NCBI RefSeq assembly: GCF_014647235.1
Contig: NZ_BMOU01000001.1
Span: 1,190,437-1,254,436 of the forward strand
Direction of reading: 5' to 3'
DNA from: Haloarcula pellucida
GTDB lineage: Archaea; Halobacteriota; Halobacteria; Halobacteriales; Haloarculaceae
Length of the DNA stretch: 64,000 bases
Numbering within the stretch: the first letter of the stretch is position 1; each line of letters opens with the position of its first letter. Of this stretch, positions 39,074 through 48,980 are shown piece after piece. The notes under the pieces are model-generated. The model saw nothing but the letters and a program-made list of their open reading frames with translations, was not told where the DNA came from and searched no databases. The position numbers were made by a program, and so were the translations under genes.

Positions 39074-39919
39074 CTACTCGCTCAGCGCCGTCTCCGTCCG
39101 CTCGACGAGTTCCCTGTTGCCGAGGAACGTCGGCGTCCGGTCGTGGAGGCCCTCGGGGCCGACGTCGAGTAAGGACTGCTCGCCGTCCGTCGACCCGCCA
39201 CCGGCCGCTTCGACGAGGTACGCGAGCGGCGCGGCTTCGAAGTGCACGCGGAGTTTCCCGCCGGGATAGGTCTCTGTCGCCGGATAGCCAAAGAGGCCGC
39301 CGTACTCGAGCACCTGCGCGAGGTCCGCGACGGTCGCACCGCCGTACCGGGGTTTCAGCTCTCTCGACAGTTGCTGTGCGAACTCGTTCATCGGGTCGCT
39401 GCGTTCGTTGTACTTGCCGGCGAGGCCGACGACAGTCGGTTCGTCGGGCAGCGAGAAAGTCCCCCAGCGCTCGCTGTGGCCGTCACGGAGGAGGTACTCC
39501 TGAACCACGTCGCGGTCCTCCCGGGCGACGGTCATCGTGGTGTAGGGCCCGTACAACACCATCATCGAGGCGACCATCTCACGGCCGCTTGCGGGCACCG
39601 CTCCATCGTAGATGCCGACGATGGTGCCGACGGAGTTGTTCGACGCGAGGTTCGCAGAGCCATCGAGCGGATCGATGGCGACGGTGTACCCCTCGCCGCA
39701 GTCGACGACGTCCTCGCGCTCCTCGCTGGCGTACCCGCCCACGCCCTCGACGTACGAGAGGGCGTCGAAAAAGAGGTCGTCGGCCCAGACGTCGCCGCCG
39801 ACCTGTTGCTCGCCGCTCGGGTTCTGCGCCCCGGAGCGGTCCGCGTAGTTCGCCAGATTGCTGCTGACGTAGTGCGCGGTGTCCTTGACCGCTCGCTCGA
39901 TGTCGTCCAGCGTGTTCAT
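39074..39919 (-). CDS. fbp: class I fructose-1,6-bisphosphatase
   Basis: A 281-residue Mg-dependent phosphatase of gluconeogenesis. The metal site is [20 protein letters not shown], with [10 protein letters not shown] following. The sugar-phosphate region is [19 protein letters not shown]. It resembles class I FBPase but is shorter than the bacterial one (about 330 residues) and lacks an AMP-binding arm. It is convergent with rpe. Confidence 0.92.
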   Translation of the reverse strand: MNTLDDIERAVKDTAHYVSSNLANYADRSGAQNPSGEQQVGGDVWADDLFFDALSYVEGVGGYASEEREDVVDCGEGYTVAIDPLDGSANLASNNSVGTIVGIYDGAVPASGREMVASMMVLYGPYTTMTVAREDRDVVQEYLLRDGHSERWGTFSLPDEPTVVGLAGKYNERSDPMNEFAQQLSRELKPRYGGATVADLAQVLEYGGLFGYPATETYPGGKLRVHFEAAPLAYLVEAAGGGSTDGEQSLLDVGPEGLHDRTPTFLGNRELVERTETALSE

Positions 39920-39988
39920 CGGCCGGCCCTCCGTAACTCGCCGCTGTCGTTCATCTCACCGGGACCTCGGAGGGCCACCGACATAAGG

Positions 39989-40759
39989 CTACACGTGGGC
40001 TTTCGGTAGCAAGTCCTCGAACCGCTGGTCGGCGAGCCACTCACAGAGGTGACAGAGGTTCGAGAGGGCGGCCTCGAACAGTTCCTCGCCGACCTCGGCG
40101 GAGGCGTCGGTCTGGTCACCGAGTACGCCGTTCTCGGTGTTGTCGATGGCGTCGTAGAACGTTCGCGCCCCGTGGACGCGCCCGGTCGACTCGTCGAACT
40201 CCCGCAGACCGCCGTCCCGCGCGTCCTCGATGCGGTCTTCGTGGACCAACTCGGGGGCGAGGTACTGGACGAGCGACGTCTCCTTCGGACCGCCGTGGGG
40301 GCCGGGCGTCTCGAATGCCGCCTCGATGAGGTCGGTGATGCTCTCGTCCCACATCCACTCGATGGCGTACATCGTCCCGTCGTCGCGTAGGCGGCGACCG
40401 ACCTCACGCAGATGCTCGACGTTGCCCCCGTGGGCGTTGACGAAGACGACGCGGTCGATGCCGTGGTACGAGAGGTTTCGGGTGATACTCTCGACGTAGT
40501 CGCGGAACGCGGGCGCGTCGGCCCACATCGTCCCGTGGAACTGCCGATGGTGCGGGCTGACGCCGACGGAGATGGTCGGCGTACAGAGGTATCCAGTGTC
40601 CTCGGCGGCGGCCCGGGCGAACGACTCGGCGATGAGGTGGTCCGTCGCCTCGGGGAGGTGCGGCCCGTGCTGTTCGGTCGACCCCAGCGGAACCAGCGCC
40701 AGCGACTCAGACTCGAAGTACGATTCGAGATCCGGCCACGCCTCGTCGGCGAGATACAT
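39989..40759 (-). CDS. creatininase family protein (ArfB candidate)
   Basis: A 256-residue metal-dependent amidohydrolase. The ligand motif is PLGSTEQHGPHLPEATDHL, with GVSPHHRQFHGTMW and VFVNAHGGNVEHLREV. The same family includes ArfB, the FAPy-deformylase that follows GTP cyclohydrolase III in archaeal riboflavin and F420 synthesis. That assignment is possible because ArfC is also in the window, but creatininase-like enzymes with other roles are common. The ATG at 40759 fits the family start. Confidence 0.85.
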   Translation of the reverse strand: MYLADEAWPDLESYFESESLALVPLGSTEQHGPHLPEATDHLIAESFARAAAEDTGYLCTPTISVGVSPHHRQFHGTMWADAPAFRDYVESITRNLSYHGIDRVVFVNAHGGNVEHLREVGRRLRDDGTMYAIEWMWDESITDLIEAAFETPGPHGGPKETSLVQYLAPELVHEDRIEDARDGGLREFDESTGRVHGARTFYDAIDNTENGVLGDQTDASAEVGEELFEAALSNLCHLCEWLADQRFEDLLPKAHV

Positions 40760-40848
40760 ACGCGGTAGTCCGGGTCCCGATGCCTTCAACCTGTGCGACA
40801 GCCAGTGACACAACGTGTTTAACCCGATGTAGTCGCTAGACGGCCTCG

Positions 40849-43683
40849 ATGACCGACGGGGTGACACAGGGCCACGACGCGTTCACGGCGCTGGGCGACG
40901 CGGTTCGGGCCGCCCTCTCCGAGCGCGGGTTCACGACGCCGACGGAGCCACAGCGGAAGGCCATCCCGGCGCTCGCCCGCGGCGACGACGCCCTCGTGGT
41001 CGCCCCCACCGGCACCGGGAAGACGGAGACGGCGATGCTCCCGGTGCTGGACGCCCTCGTGCAGGCCGACGACCGGTTCGGCATCGGCGCGCTCTACATC
41101 ACGCCGCTCCGGGCGCTCAACCGGGACATGCGCGAGCGACTGGAGTGGTGGGGCGAGACGCTCGGTCTGGACGTCGACGTTCGCCACGGCGACACCACCG
41201 ACTACCAGCGACAGAAACAGGCGAACGACCCGCCGGACGTGCTGGTGACGACGCCCGAGACGCTGCAGGCGATGCTGACCGGGTCGAAACTCCGCGTGGC
41301 GCTGGAGGACGTCGACCACGTCGTCGTCGACGAGGTGCACGAACTCGCGGCCGCCAAGCGCGGCGCCCAGTTGACTATCGGCATGGAGCGCCTGCGAGAG
41401 GTCGCGGGCCGGTTCCAGCGAATCGGCCTCTCGGCGACGGTCGGTGACCCCGAGGAGGTCGGGCGCTTTCTCACCGGTGGCGGTCCCTGTTCTGTCGTCG
41501 AGGTGGACATCGGCAGTCGCCTCGACGTCGAGGTGGTCCGCCCGCAGGTGACCGACCGGGACGAGCGCCTCTCCAGCGAACTCGTCACCGACGCCGAGAC
41601 GGCCAGCCACGTCCGCTACATCGACGACCTGATCGCCGAGAAAGAGTCGGTCCTGCTGTTCGTGAACACGCGCCAGACGGCGGAGGCACTCGGCTCGCGG
41701 TTCAAGGAACTGGGGACGAACCTCGGGGTCCACCACGGGTCGCTCTCGAAGGAGGCCCGTATCGACGTCGAGGACCGGTTCAAGGCCGGCGACCTCGACG
41801 CCCTGCTGTGTACTTCCTCGATGGAACTGGGTATCGACGTGGGCCACGTCGACCACGTCGTCCAGTACGGGAGTCCGCGGCAGGTGTCCCGATTGGTCCA
41901 GCGCGTCGGCCGTGCCGGCCACCGCCGCGACGAAGTGTCGACGGGTACCGTCGTCACGACCCACGCCGACGACACGCTGGAGGCGCTGGCCATCGCCAGG
42001 CAGGCGCAGGACGGCGACGTGGAACCCGCACAGATTCACGACGGGAGCCTCGACACCGTCGCCAACCAGATAGCCGGCCTCGTGATGGACACCGGGGAGA
42101 TTCGGGCGATGGCGGCCTACCACGTCCTCGCGCGGGCGTACCCGTTCCGTGACCTCGGGGAAGCCGAGTTCAAGGAGGTGGTTCGGGAACTGGCCGAGAA
42201 CAACGTCGTCTGGTTGGACGAGGAGCGCGACACCTTGGAGAAGCGCCGCGGCACGTGGCAGTACTTCTATCAGAACCTCTCGATGATTCCCGACGAGGCC
42301 ACCTACGAGGTGGAGGACGTGGCCTCCGGCAAACAGGTCGGGACCTTAGACGAACGCTTCGTCGTCAACTTCGCCACCCCCGGCGAGGTGTTCGTCCAGC
42401 GCGGCGAGATGTGGCGCATCACGAACATCGACGAGGAGGAGGAAGTGGTGACCGTCTCGCCCATCGAGGACCCCGCCGGCGAGGTGCCGTCGTGGACCGG
42501 GTCCGAGATTCCGGTGCCGGAGGCCGTCGCGCAGGAAGTCGGGGAGTTGCGCCGCGTGGCAGGGAGTCAGTTGCAGGACGGCGCGCCGGTCGACTCGGTC
42601 GCCTCCCACGTCGCCGCCCGGTACGACGGTGACCGCGAGACGGTCGCCGACGGCCTCTCACAACTGGCGGGACACGAGGGGCCGATTCCCGACGACGAGA
42701 CCGTCCTCGTGGAGTTTCACGGCCGGGAGGTGGTGGTCAACTCGTGTCACGGACACACCGTCAACGAGACGCTGGGTCGCATCCTCTCGGCGCTGCTGGG
42801 ACAGCGGGCCGGGTCCTCCGTCGCGATGGAGGTGGACCCCTACCGCATCGAACTGGAGGTGCCGCGGCGAATCACCGCCGGCGACGTCATCGAGGTATTG
42901 GAGGAGACGGCCCCCGACCACATCCCCGCCTTGGTGGAGTTGAGCCTGAAGAACGCCGACGCGCTGAAGTTCAAACTCGCACAGGTCGCGACCAAGTTCG
43001 GGTCGCTAAAGCGCTGGCGCGGCCGCGGGTCGACGGACTTCGGACGGGACCGCCTGCTGGCCGCGCTGGAGGACACGCCGATGTACGAGGAGGCCATGCG
43101 GGAGGTCCGGCACGAAGATCTGGCTATCGAGGCGACGGCGACGCTCCTCGAACGCCTCCAGTCCGGCGAGGTGGCGCTGGAGACGGTGGCCGAGCGGACC
43201 CCCGTCGGCCTCGGCGGTCGTTCGTCGGGCCGTGAACTGCTCTCGCCGGAGAACGCCGACGCGAGCGTCATCCAGACGGTCAGAGAGCGCATCCAGAGCG
43301 ACCGAGTCATCCTGCTCTGTCTGCACTGTCAGGACTGGGACCGGAAACAGCAGGTCGGCCGGGTTCGTGACAAACCGGAGTGTCCCAAATGCGGGTCCAC
43401 CCGCGTCGCCGCGCTGAACCCGTGGGCCGACGAAGTCGTCTCGGCGGTGCGGGCCGACGAGAAGGACGAGGACCAAGAGAAGATGACCGAGCGCGCCTAC
43501 CGCGCTGGATCGCTCGTCCAGACCCACGGCAAACAGGCCGTCGTCGCCCTCGCCGCGCGGGGGGTCGGCCCGCACAACGCCGCGCGCATCATCAACCGCC
43601 TGCGGGAGGACGAAGACGAGTTCTATCGGGACATCCTCCGACAGGAACGGGAGTACGCAAGAACACAGTCGTTCTGGGGCTAA
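40849..43683 (+). CDS. lhr: Lhr-type ATP-dependent DNA helicase
   Basis: A 944-residue superfamily 2 helicase. Walker A is PTGTGKTE at 53-60, with DEVHELA from 161 and the motif III region LSATVGDPEE. Motif VI is QRVGRAGHRRDEVSTGT. The Lhr-specific winged helix and core follow, and a C-terminal zinc knuckle has CLHCQDW and CPKCG. It translocates 3'-5' on ssDNA and helps DNA repair. The length suits Lhr-Core. Confidence 0.93.
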   Translation: MTDGVTQGHDAFTALGDAVRAALSERGFTTPTEPQRKAIPALARGDDALVVAPTGTGKTETAMLPVLDALVQADDRFGIGALYITPLRALNRDMRERLEWWGETLGLDVDVRHGDTTDYQRQKQANDPPDVLVTTPETLQAMLTGSKLRVALEDVDHVVVDEVHELAAAKRGAQLTIGMERLREVAGRFQRIGLSATVGDPEEVGRFLTGGGPCSVVEVDIGSRLDVEVVRPQVTDRDERLSSELVTDAETASHVRYIDDLIAEKESVLLFVNTRQTAEALGSRFKELGTNLGVHHGSLSKEARIDVEDRFKAGDLDALLCTSSMELGIDVGHVDHVVQYGSPRQVSRLVQRVGRAGHRRDEVSTGTVVTTHADDTLEALAIARQAQDGDVEPAQIHDGSLDTVANQIAGLVMDTGEIRAMAAYHVLARAYPFRDLGEAEFKEVVRELAENNVVWLDEERDTLEKRRGTWQYFYQNLSMIPDEATYEVEDVASGKQVGTLDERFVVNFATPGEVFVQRGEMWRITNIDEEEEVVTVSPIEDPAGEVPSWTGSEIPVPEAVAQEVGELRRVAGSQLQDGAPVDSVASHVAARYDGDRETVADGLSQLAGHEGPIPDDETVLVEFHGREVVVNSCHGHTVNETLGRILSALLGQRAGSSVAMEVDPYRIELEVPRRITAGDVIEVLEETAPDHIPALVELSLKNADALKFKLAQVATKFGSLKRWRGRGSTDFGRDRLLAALEDTPMYEEAMREVRHEDLAIEATATLLERLQSGEVALETVAERTPVGLGGRSSGRELLSPENADASVIQTVRERIQSDRVILLCLHCQDWDRKQQVGRVRDKPECPKCGSTRVAALNPWADEVVSAVRADEKDEDQEKMTERAYRAGSLVQTHGKQAVVALAARGVGPHNAARIINRLREDEDEFYRDILRQEREYARTQSFWG

Positions 43684-43687
43684 GCAG

Positions 43688-44425
43688 TCAACTCAGGTCC
43701 CGAATCGCCTGCGTCAGCGACGGTTCGATGGCCGCCGGGTCTGCATCCTGAACCGTAAAAGAGGTGTGCCGTTCGTCGATGTCCATGGCTTCCGAGAGCA
43801 GACCGCCGCGTCGGTCGACCTCCATGTGGACGGTCAGACCGTTCCCGTCGTACACCGGGATTATCTCGACTTCGTCAACCTCGCCGGAGAACTCGCCGCG
43901 CTGGGGGCGGAACTCGAACTCCTGGACGAAATTCGCCGACGTCGAGAAGATACCGCCGGGACGGGCCTCGCAGGAGGAGGACTTCATCGAGAACCCGACG
44001 TTCTCTAGCGCGTCGAAGACGGCCTGCAGACGCTCGGTCGGTCGGACCTCGATTCGGTCCTCGTCCTCGGGGTCGACGGCCATCGAGATGTCGAGTCCCG
44101 TCTCGATTTCGACGGAGACGGACCCGACGGTCACCGGCGTCCGCCGCGGGACGTCGATAGTCGTCTCGAAGCGCCGTTCCTCGCCGGACCCGATGGTGAA
44201 CGGCTCTGTCAGTTGCCACTTGTCGACGATGGCGTCGGCGTACCCCTCCTCGGTGCGGTACTCCGTCTCCAGCGCGAAGTAGATGGCGTCGATGTCCTGG
44301 TCGGTCGAGCCACCCTCGACGTGGACTTCGGCGTCGACGGCGTCGCCGGCGCGGACGGTGCTGGAGGGCAAGACAGTGTCGACACGGGCGGAACCAATTC
44401 CGATGCGGGAGAGCACGTCTTTCAT
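43688..44425 (-). CDS. sporulation-control protein Spo0M family protein
   Basis: A 245-residue arrestin-like beta sandwich. MKDVLSRIGIGSARVDTVLP and VRAGDAVDAEVHVEGGSTDQ are the family start, with FSGEVDEVEIIPVYDGNGL near the C-terminus. Spo0M modulates sporulation in Bacillus; the archaeal role is unknown and may be stress or trafficking. It is convergent with lhr. Confidence 0.9.
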   Translation of the reverse strand: MKDVLSRIGIGSARVDTVLPSSTVRAGDAVDAEVHVEGGSTDQDIDAIYFALETEYRTEEGYADAIVDKWQLTEPFTIGSGEERRFETTIDVPRRTPVTVGSVSVEIETGLDISMAVDPEDEDRIEVRPTERLQAVFDALENVGFSMKSSSCEARPGGIFSTSANFVQEFEFRPQRGEFSGEVDEVEIIPVYDGNGLTVHMEVDRRGGLLSEAMDIDERHTSFTVQDADPAAIEPSLTQAIRDLS

Positions 44426-44470
44426 GCCATCAGTGGGTGGCGTCGCCGTCGGTTATAAACTTCGTGTCTG

Positions 44471-45088
44471 TCAGGGAGTGTCACCGTCGTCCTCACCGTC
44501 GGGTTCGATACCCGCGCGTTCGTGGAGCGGTCCGGGTTCACCCCGGGCCTGTCTCGCGGCCCGGGCCGCGACGCGGCGCGCCAACAGGACCGCGGCGACG
44601 GCGGGCACCGCCAAGAGCGTAGCGACGAGTCCGGTTCGCTGGGTGACGAGCGAGGATCCGCCGGTGACCGCGTCGTAGGCCACCGCGAGGACGACGGCGA
44701 CGACGCCGACGACGACGAGGTAGAGGCCGCGTGCGAGCGCCGCACTTGGCGAGGGGAACCGGCCGAGGTACGCCGCCGGGAGGAGCCACCCCGCGAGGAG
44801 AAGCACGGCGAGGGCAGACAGGGGGAGGTCACCGACCGCGATGACGGCGGCGTAGGCGACCAGCGGCGCGATGGCGATGCCGAGTGCCAGTCCGGTCAGG
44901 ACGACGGCCCACCCCGGTGCGCCGTCGCGGTCGCCCTCGAAGGCCGCCGCCATCCGCTCGTCGAGTCGGGCCAGTTGGGCCTCGGAGAGCAGTCGCTCCC
45001 CGCAGGCCGGACACTCGAGTGTGAGGGAGTCGAGGGTCGCCCCGCAGGCGGGACAAGTCGGCCCGTCGGCGTCCGGTCCGTCGGCCAT
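44471..45088 (-). CDS. zinc-ribbon membrane protein
   Basis: A 205-residue protein. The N-terminus carries two CPACG knuckles (CPACGATLDSLTLECPACGE), followed by four hydrophobic segments at about 60-82, 86-110, 116-140 and 150-172. The tail is hydrophilic and acidic. The layout is a cytoplasmic zinc ribbon on a membrane anchor. Its function is not known. Confidence 0.8.
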   Translation of the reverse strand: MADGPDADGPTCPACGATLDSLTLECPACGERLLSEAQLARLDERMAAAFEGDRDGAPGWAVVLTGLALGIAIAPLVAYAAVIAVGDLPLSALAVLLLAGWLLPAAYLGRFPSPSAALARGLYLVVVGVVAVVLAVAYDAVTGGSSLVTQRTGLVATLLAVPAVAAVLLARRVAARAARQARGEPGPLHERAGIEPDGEDDGDTP

Positions 45089-45308
45089 ACGACCCGCTTA
45101 CGACGCCGGGGGCTTGAGTGGTCCGGAGACAAGGGCGGTCCGTCTTCGAGTGAGCGTCGGGTCTGGCAACGATACGGCCACCCTATCGACGCAAAGGTCG
45201 CCTTTCCAGTCGGCCGGGCGACCGCCAGCGCCGGTAACGCGGTCTTGTACTCGTTTCCTCGTCTCGTTGGACTCGTTAACAAAGGACGATGCGTGAGGAC
45301 GGCCCGCC

Positions 45309-46124
45309 ATGGGACAGTACCCACCAGACTCCTCGCGGCGAGACGTGATGAAGGCGCTCGGTGCCGGTGCCGTGCTGTCGGGGCTCGGCGGGACGGCGAC
45401 CGCACAGGCGGACGACGGCCAACAGGGCGGCGGCGGCGAGCAGGAGACGGACGGGCGGGGGACGGTCCACGAAGTGCAGACGCTCATACAGGGACCGCCG
45501 ACGAACCCGAACCGACCGGCCGACTTCTTCTACCAACCGACCGGTCTGCACGTGCAACCCGGCGACGTGGTGAAGTTCGTGTTCACGACGCCCGACCACA
45601 ACGTCGTCGCCTACCATCCCGCGTTCGGGATGCGACGGCGGGTCCCGACCGGCGTGACGGCGTACTCCTCGCCACTGCTCGGGTGGCGGCCCGAATCCAT
45701 CGCGGACGACCAGATAGAGCCCCCCGCCGAGACCGGCGGCGGTGAGGGGGAAACCGGAGGGGGCGGCGAAGGAGGCGGCGGTGCCGGCGCCGACCAAGGT
45801 GAGAGAGAGGCGGACGGTCCCCCGGAGCCAGTCCCGGACACGTGGCTGCAGGCCTTCGAGACGCCGGGCGTATACGACATGCTCTGTTCGCCACACGAGG
45901 GATTCGGCATGGCGTTGCGCGTGGTCGTCGGCGACGTCACCGAGGCACCCTTCGAGACGTCGACTCCCGAGAATCTGGCCGAGCCACGGACCGGGCCGGT
46001 CGGCCTCGCCCGCGTGACGCTCACGGACCCGGCACTACAGCCAACGGCTATCGTCGAACAGGGGGCCGTCGACTGGCAGGACCTCGAAGCCAATCAGGCC
46101 CAGTCCGGCGAGTCAGAGGGGTGA
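45309..46124 (+). CDS. Tat-exported plastocyanin/azurin-like copper protein
   Basis: A 271-residue exported protein. The twin-arginine signal (SSRRDVMKALGAGAVLSGLG) ends near TATAQA. The cupredoxin domain contains HVQPGDVVKFVFTTPDHNVV and the type 1 copper segment YDMLCSPHEGFGMALRVVV, with Cys, His and Met spaced as in halocyanins. Between them lies a long Gly/Glu-rich insert (from residue about 140). It should carry electrons at the cell surface. Confidence 0.88.
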   Translation: MGQYPPDSSRRDVMKALGAGAVLSGLGGTATAQADDGQQGGGGEQETDGRGTVHEVQTLIQGPPTNPNRPADFFYQPTGLHVQPGDVVKFVFTTPDHNVVAYHPAFGMRRRVPTGVTAYSSPLLGWRPESIADDQIEPPAETGGGEGETGGGGEGGGGAGADQGEREADGPPEPVPDTWLQAFETPGVYDMLCSPHEGFGMALRVVVGDVTEAPFETSTPENLAEPRTGPVGLARVTLTDPALQPTAIVEQGAVDWQDLEANQAQSGESEG

Positions 46125-46182
46125 AGACGGCCCGGAGAGGCCATGATAAACGACTAAACCCGGGCCGCCCGTCGGCCCGCCT

Positions 46183-47937
46183 ATGCGATTGGAGGAGTAC
46201 TGGGGCATCGGCCCGAAGACGTCCGAACTACTGAGCGAGGAACTGGGCGTCGAACGGGCCGTCGAAGCCATCGAGTCGGCGGACACGCGCGCGCTCACGG
46301 CGGCGGGCCTCTCGCGAGGCCGGGCCACGCGTATCCTCCGGCGGGCGACGGGGGCCGAGTCGATGGACCTCCTGGCGACCCGTGACACCCGCGACGTGTA
46401 CAAGGAACTGCTGGACCTCGCCGAGGAGTACGCGGTCACGCCCGGCGCGGCCGACAAGATTCGGGTCCTGACCCCACTGCCGACCCGAGAGGCGATGGCG
46501 GAACGGCTGGACGACGTATTGGCGGCCAGAGACACGTGGGCAACCCTCTCGGAGGACGACCATCGGGCCGTCCTCGACGCGTTCGAACGCTACGAGGCCG
46601 GCGGGGAGCGCGCGGCCGTCGAGACGGCGCTCGCGCTCAAGGACACGGGCGTCTCAGAGGGCGTGTTCGACGCCGTCGCGGAACTGGACGGCGACGCGCT
46701 GACCGACGCCCGGGCCGCACTCGCCGGCCTCGCGGGCGAGGGCGACCGGGTCGGCGAGGGTGCAGACGAGCAACTCGACCGCTTACGGACCCAACTCGGC
46801 CAGATAGCGGACCTCGCCGCGGCGACGCCCGAAGTGGTCGAGGCGGTACAGGCGGACGCCCGCCGACCCGACGAGTTTCAGGACGCGCTGGTCCGGCACG
46901 TCACCGACGAGACGGGCGTCGACGGCACGCGCGTCCGGGACGCGATGCCGCGCGAGGCGACGGACGCGCAGGACTTCGTGGACGCCGCGCTCCGCGAACT
47001 GCGCTCGTCGCTCCGGAGCGCCGTCGAAGAGCGCGAACAGACCGTCGCGGCGAGCCTCGAAGACGACCTCACGGCCGCGCGCGAGGACGTCGACGCCGCC
47101 GTCGCCGTCGTGGGCGACGTGGCGCTGTCGGTGTCGCTCGCCCGGTTCGCCATCGCCTACGACCTCACCCGGCCGACGTTCGTCGACCGCGAGACCATCG
47201 CCGTCCGCAACGCCCGAAACCTCGCGCTGGCCGACACGGACGACGTCCAGCCGGTCACCTACGCTATCGGCGACCACACGCTGGCGGTCCACTCCGCGAA
47301 CGACCCGCCCAGCGGCGACCGTGTGGCCGTCCTCACGGGGGCGAACTCCGGCGGGAAGACCACCCTGCTGGAGACGCTGTGTCAGGTCCAGCTGCTCGCC
47401 CAGATGGGCCTCCCGGTGCCCGCCGAGGCCGCCGAGGTGGGACTGGTCGACACCGTCGTCTTCCACCGCCGGCACGCCTCGTTCAACGCGGGCGTCCTCG
47501 AATCCACGCTCCGGTCGGTCGTCCCGCCGCTGACCGGCGGGGACCGGGCGCTGATGCTCGTCGACGAGTTCGAAGCCATCACCGAACCGGGCTCCGCGGC
47601 GAACCTGTTGCACGGTCTGGTCACGTTGACCGTCGACCGCGACGCACTCGGCGTGTTCGTTACGCACCTCGCGGCCGACCTCGAACCGCTGCCCGCAGCG
47701 GCCCGCACGGACGGCATCTTCGCCGAGGGACTGAGTCAGGACCTCGACCTGCTGGTGGACTACCAACCGCGTTTCGGCACCGTCGGGAAGTCCACGCCGG
47801 AGTTCATCGTCTCCAGACTCGTCGCCAACGCGAACGACCCCGTCGAGCGGAGCGGGTTCGAGACGCTTGCCCGCGCCGTCGGCGAGGAGGCCGTCCAGCG
47901 TACCCTCTCGGACGCGCTCTGGACCGAGAGCGAGTAG
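46183..47937 (+). CDS. MutS-like ATPase with N-terminal helix-hairpin-helix
   Basis: A 584-residue protein. The N-terminal 50 residues (LEEYWGIGPKTSELLSEELG) are a helix-hairpin-helix DNA-binding motif. A coiled-coil-like middle leads to a MutS domain V ATPase, with Walker A GANSGGKTT near residue 385 and Walker B MLVDEFEAITE. The mismatch-recognition domain I is missing, so this is a MutS2/MutS5-like protein rather than a mismatch sensor. It probably acts in recombination or repair. Confidence 0.88.
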   Translation: MRLEEYWGIGPKTSELLSEELGVERAVEAIESADTRALTAAGLSRGRATRILRRATGAESMDLLATRDTRDVYKELLDLAEEYAVTPGAADKIRVLTPLPTREAMAERLDDVLAARDTWATLSEDDHRAVLDAFERYEAGGERAAVETALALKDTGVSEGVFDAVAELDGDALTDARAALAGLAGEGDRVGEGADEQLDRLRTQLGQIADLAAATPEVVEAVQADARRPDEFQDALVRHVTDETGVDGTRVRDAMPREATDAQDFVDAALRELRSSLRSAVEEREQTVAASLEDDLTAAREDVDAAVAVVGDVALSVSLARFAIAYDLTRPTFVDRETIAVRNARNLALADTDDVQPVTYAIGDHTLAVHSANDPPSGDRVAVLTGANSGGKTTLLETLCQVQLLAQMGLPVPAEAAEVGLVDTVVFHRRHASFNAGVLESTLRSVVPPLTGGDRALMLVDEFEAITEPGSAANLLHGLVTLTVDRDALGVFVTHLAADLEPLPAAARTDGIFAEGLSQDLDLLVDYQPRFGTVGKSTPEFIVSRLVANANDPVERSGFETLARAVGEEAVQRTLSDALWTESE

Positions 47938-47994
47938 ACGCCCGGAGTGCCGACAGGCGAGGGTTCAGGTAGGGAGAGGCCCAACGTGGACCTG

Positions 47995-48300
47995 ATGCTA
48001 CGACGACTCCTCCCACTCAGTTACGCGTGGATGGTCGGGCAAGGACTGCTCGCGGTATTTCTCCCGCGGCAGGCCATCAAACTGAACGCGAAATTCCTCC
48101 TCAGCGGTTACGAGAACCCCGGCGATCTCGAACCCAAAGACTGGTACGTCCGAGCGACGCGAATCGCCGGCGTCGGGATGCTCGTCACCGGCCTCACGGG
48201 CCTGCTCGCGGGCGAACTCGACGCCGACGAGGACGTCGAACCGGTCGAAATCGAGGGCGAGGACGGTCACCAAGTCGCCGAGTCGGACGAGTCGGTCTGA
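47995..48300 (+). CDS. small membrane-associated hypothetical protein
   Basis: A 101-residue protein, MLRRLLPLSYAWMVGQGLLA, with hydrophobic stretches near residues 5-22 and 58-76 and a strongly acidic C-terminus. No domain is recognised. It starts 57 bases after the MutS-like gene on the same strand. A frame 16 codons longer exists but looks unnatural. Confidence 0.7.
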   Translation: MLRRLLPLSYAWMVGQGLLAVFLPRQAIKLNAKFLLSGYENPGDLEPKDWYVRATRIAGVGMLVTGLTGLLAGELDADEDVEPVEIEGEDGHQVAESDESV

Positions 48301-48479
48301 TACCGGCCCTCGTCCAGTAGCGTCCCGCCGTAGGGTTCGCACTCGAAGTCGTGCTTCTCGGCGACGAGTTCCAGTTTCTCCTCCCGCTGGGCTATCGTGT
48401 CCGTCTCGAAGCCCGCGTCCTCGACGGTGCCGACGAGTGCGGCTAGTGAGTGTCCGTCGTGCTCTCGAAATACGGCCAA
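48267..48479 (-). CDS. short hypothetical protein
   Basis: A 70-residue acidic frame starting MAVFREHDGHSLAALVGTVE, with DAGFETDTIAQREEKLELVA. Its first 55 residues have ordinary haloarchaeal protein composition. The last part overlaps the end of the convergent neighbour by 34 bases, so its true end may be different or it may be a fragment. No function is recognised. Confidence 0.45.
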   Translation of the reverse strand: MAVFREHDGHSLAALVGTVEDAGFETDTIAQREEKLELVAEKHDFECEPYGGTLLDEGRYQTDSSDSATW

Positions 48480-48671
48480 AACCCCGCGGTGTTACCGACG
48501 GCGGGTGCGTCGGTGCTTCTCGTCGCTATCCTTCGTCTCTCGTCGCTGTCGCGCGATCGCGAGTAGGTAGGTCGGTCGCATGAATTTCGCTCCCCGCCGG
48601 GGGTCGAACCCGGTCCCGGGCGTCCGGGGTCCGCCAGCGGACTCGGGGGCACTGAGAGGTGGAGCGACGCG
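48480..48671. other. gene-free stretch with a tRNA T-arm-like hairpin
   Basis: Nothing coding is convincing here. At about 48597-48617 the minus strand reads CCGGGTTCGACCCCCGG, which looks like a tRNA T arm. No matching acceptor, D or anticodon arm was found. Confidence 0.5.
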
Positions 48672-48980
48672 TCAGGCCTCCTCGACGACAAGGTCGTTCA
48701 CCGACGTGATTCCGAACCCGTCGGGGAGTCGCTCCGCCACGTCCGCCTCCGGGTCGGCGTCGGCGGGGAGGGCGATAGTGATGGAGACGTCGGCGTCTAC
48801 GCGGATGTCGGTAAACGTCGGGCGGACGCTTGTCACGCGGTCGACGGTGACGGCGGTGACGCCGTCGACGCCCTCGATGACCGCGGCGACGCCGCTCTCT
48901 AGGTCTTCAGTCCCGCCACGGGGGACCCGGAGCGAGACGTCAGCCGATGCGTCGACGGGGACGGTCGCATGGAGCGACAT
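48672..48980 (-). CDS. conserved haloarchaeal-type hypothetical protein
   Basis: A 102-residue soluble protein starting MSLHATVPVDASADVSLRVP. It is beta-alpha in character (GVDGVTAVTVDRVTSVRPTF, DADVSITIALPADADPEADV) with an acidic end. No family is recognised. A longer frame continues to 49277 but the upstream portion has unusual arginine content and is rejected. Confidence 0.65.
   Translation of the reverse strand: MSLHATVPVDASADVSLRVPRGGTEDLESGVAAVIEGVDGVTAVTVDRVTSVRPTFTDIRVDADVSITIALPADADPEADVAERLPDGFGITSVNDLVVEEA

Noticed and set aside
48590..48672. A tRNA on the minus strand at the T-arm-like hairpin
   Set aside because: No acceptor, D or anticodon arm pairs at the right distance.
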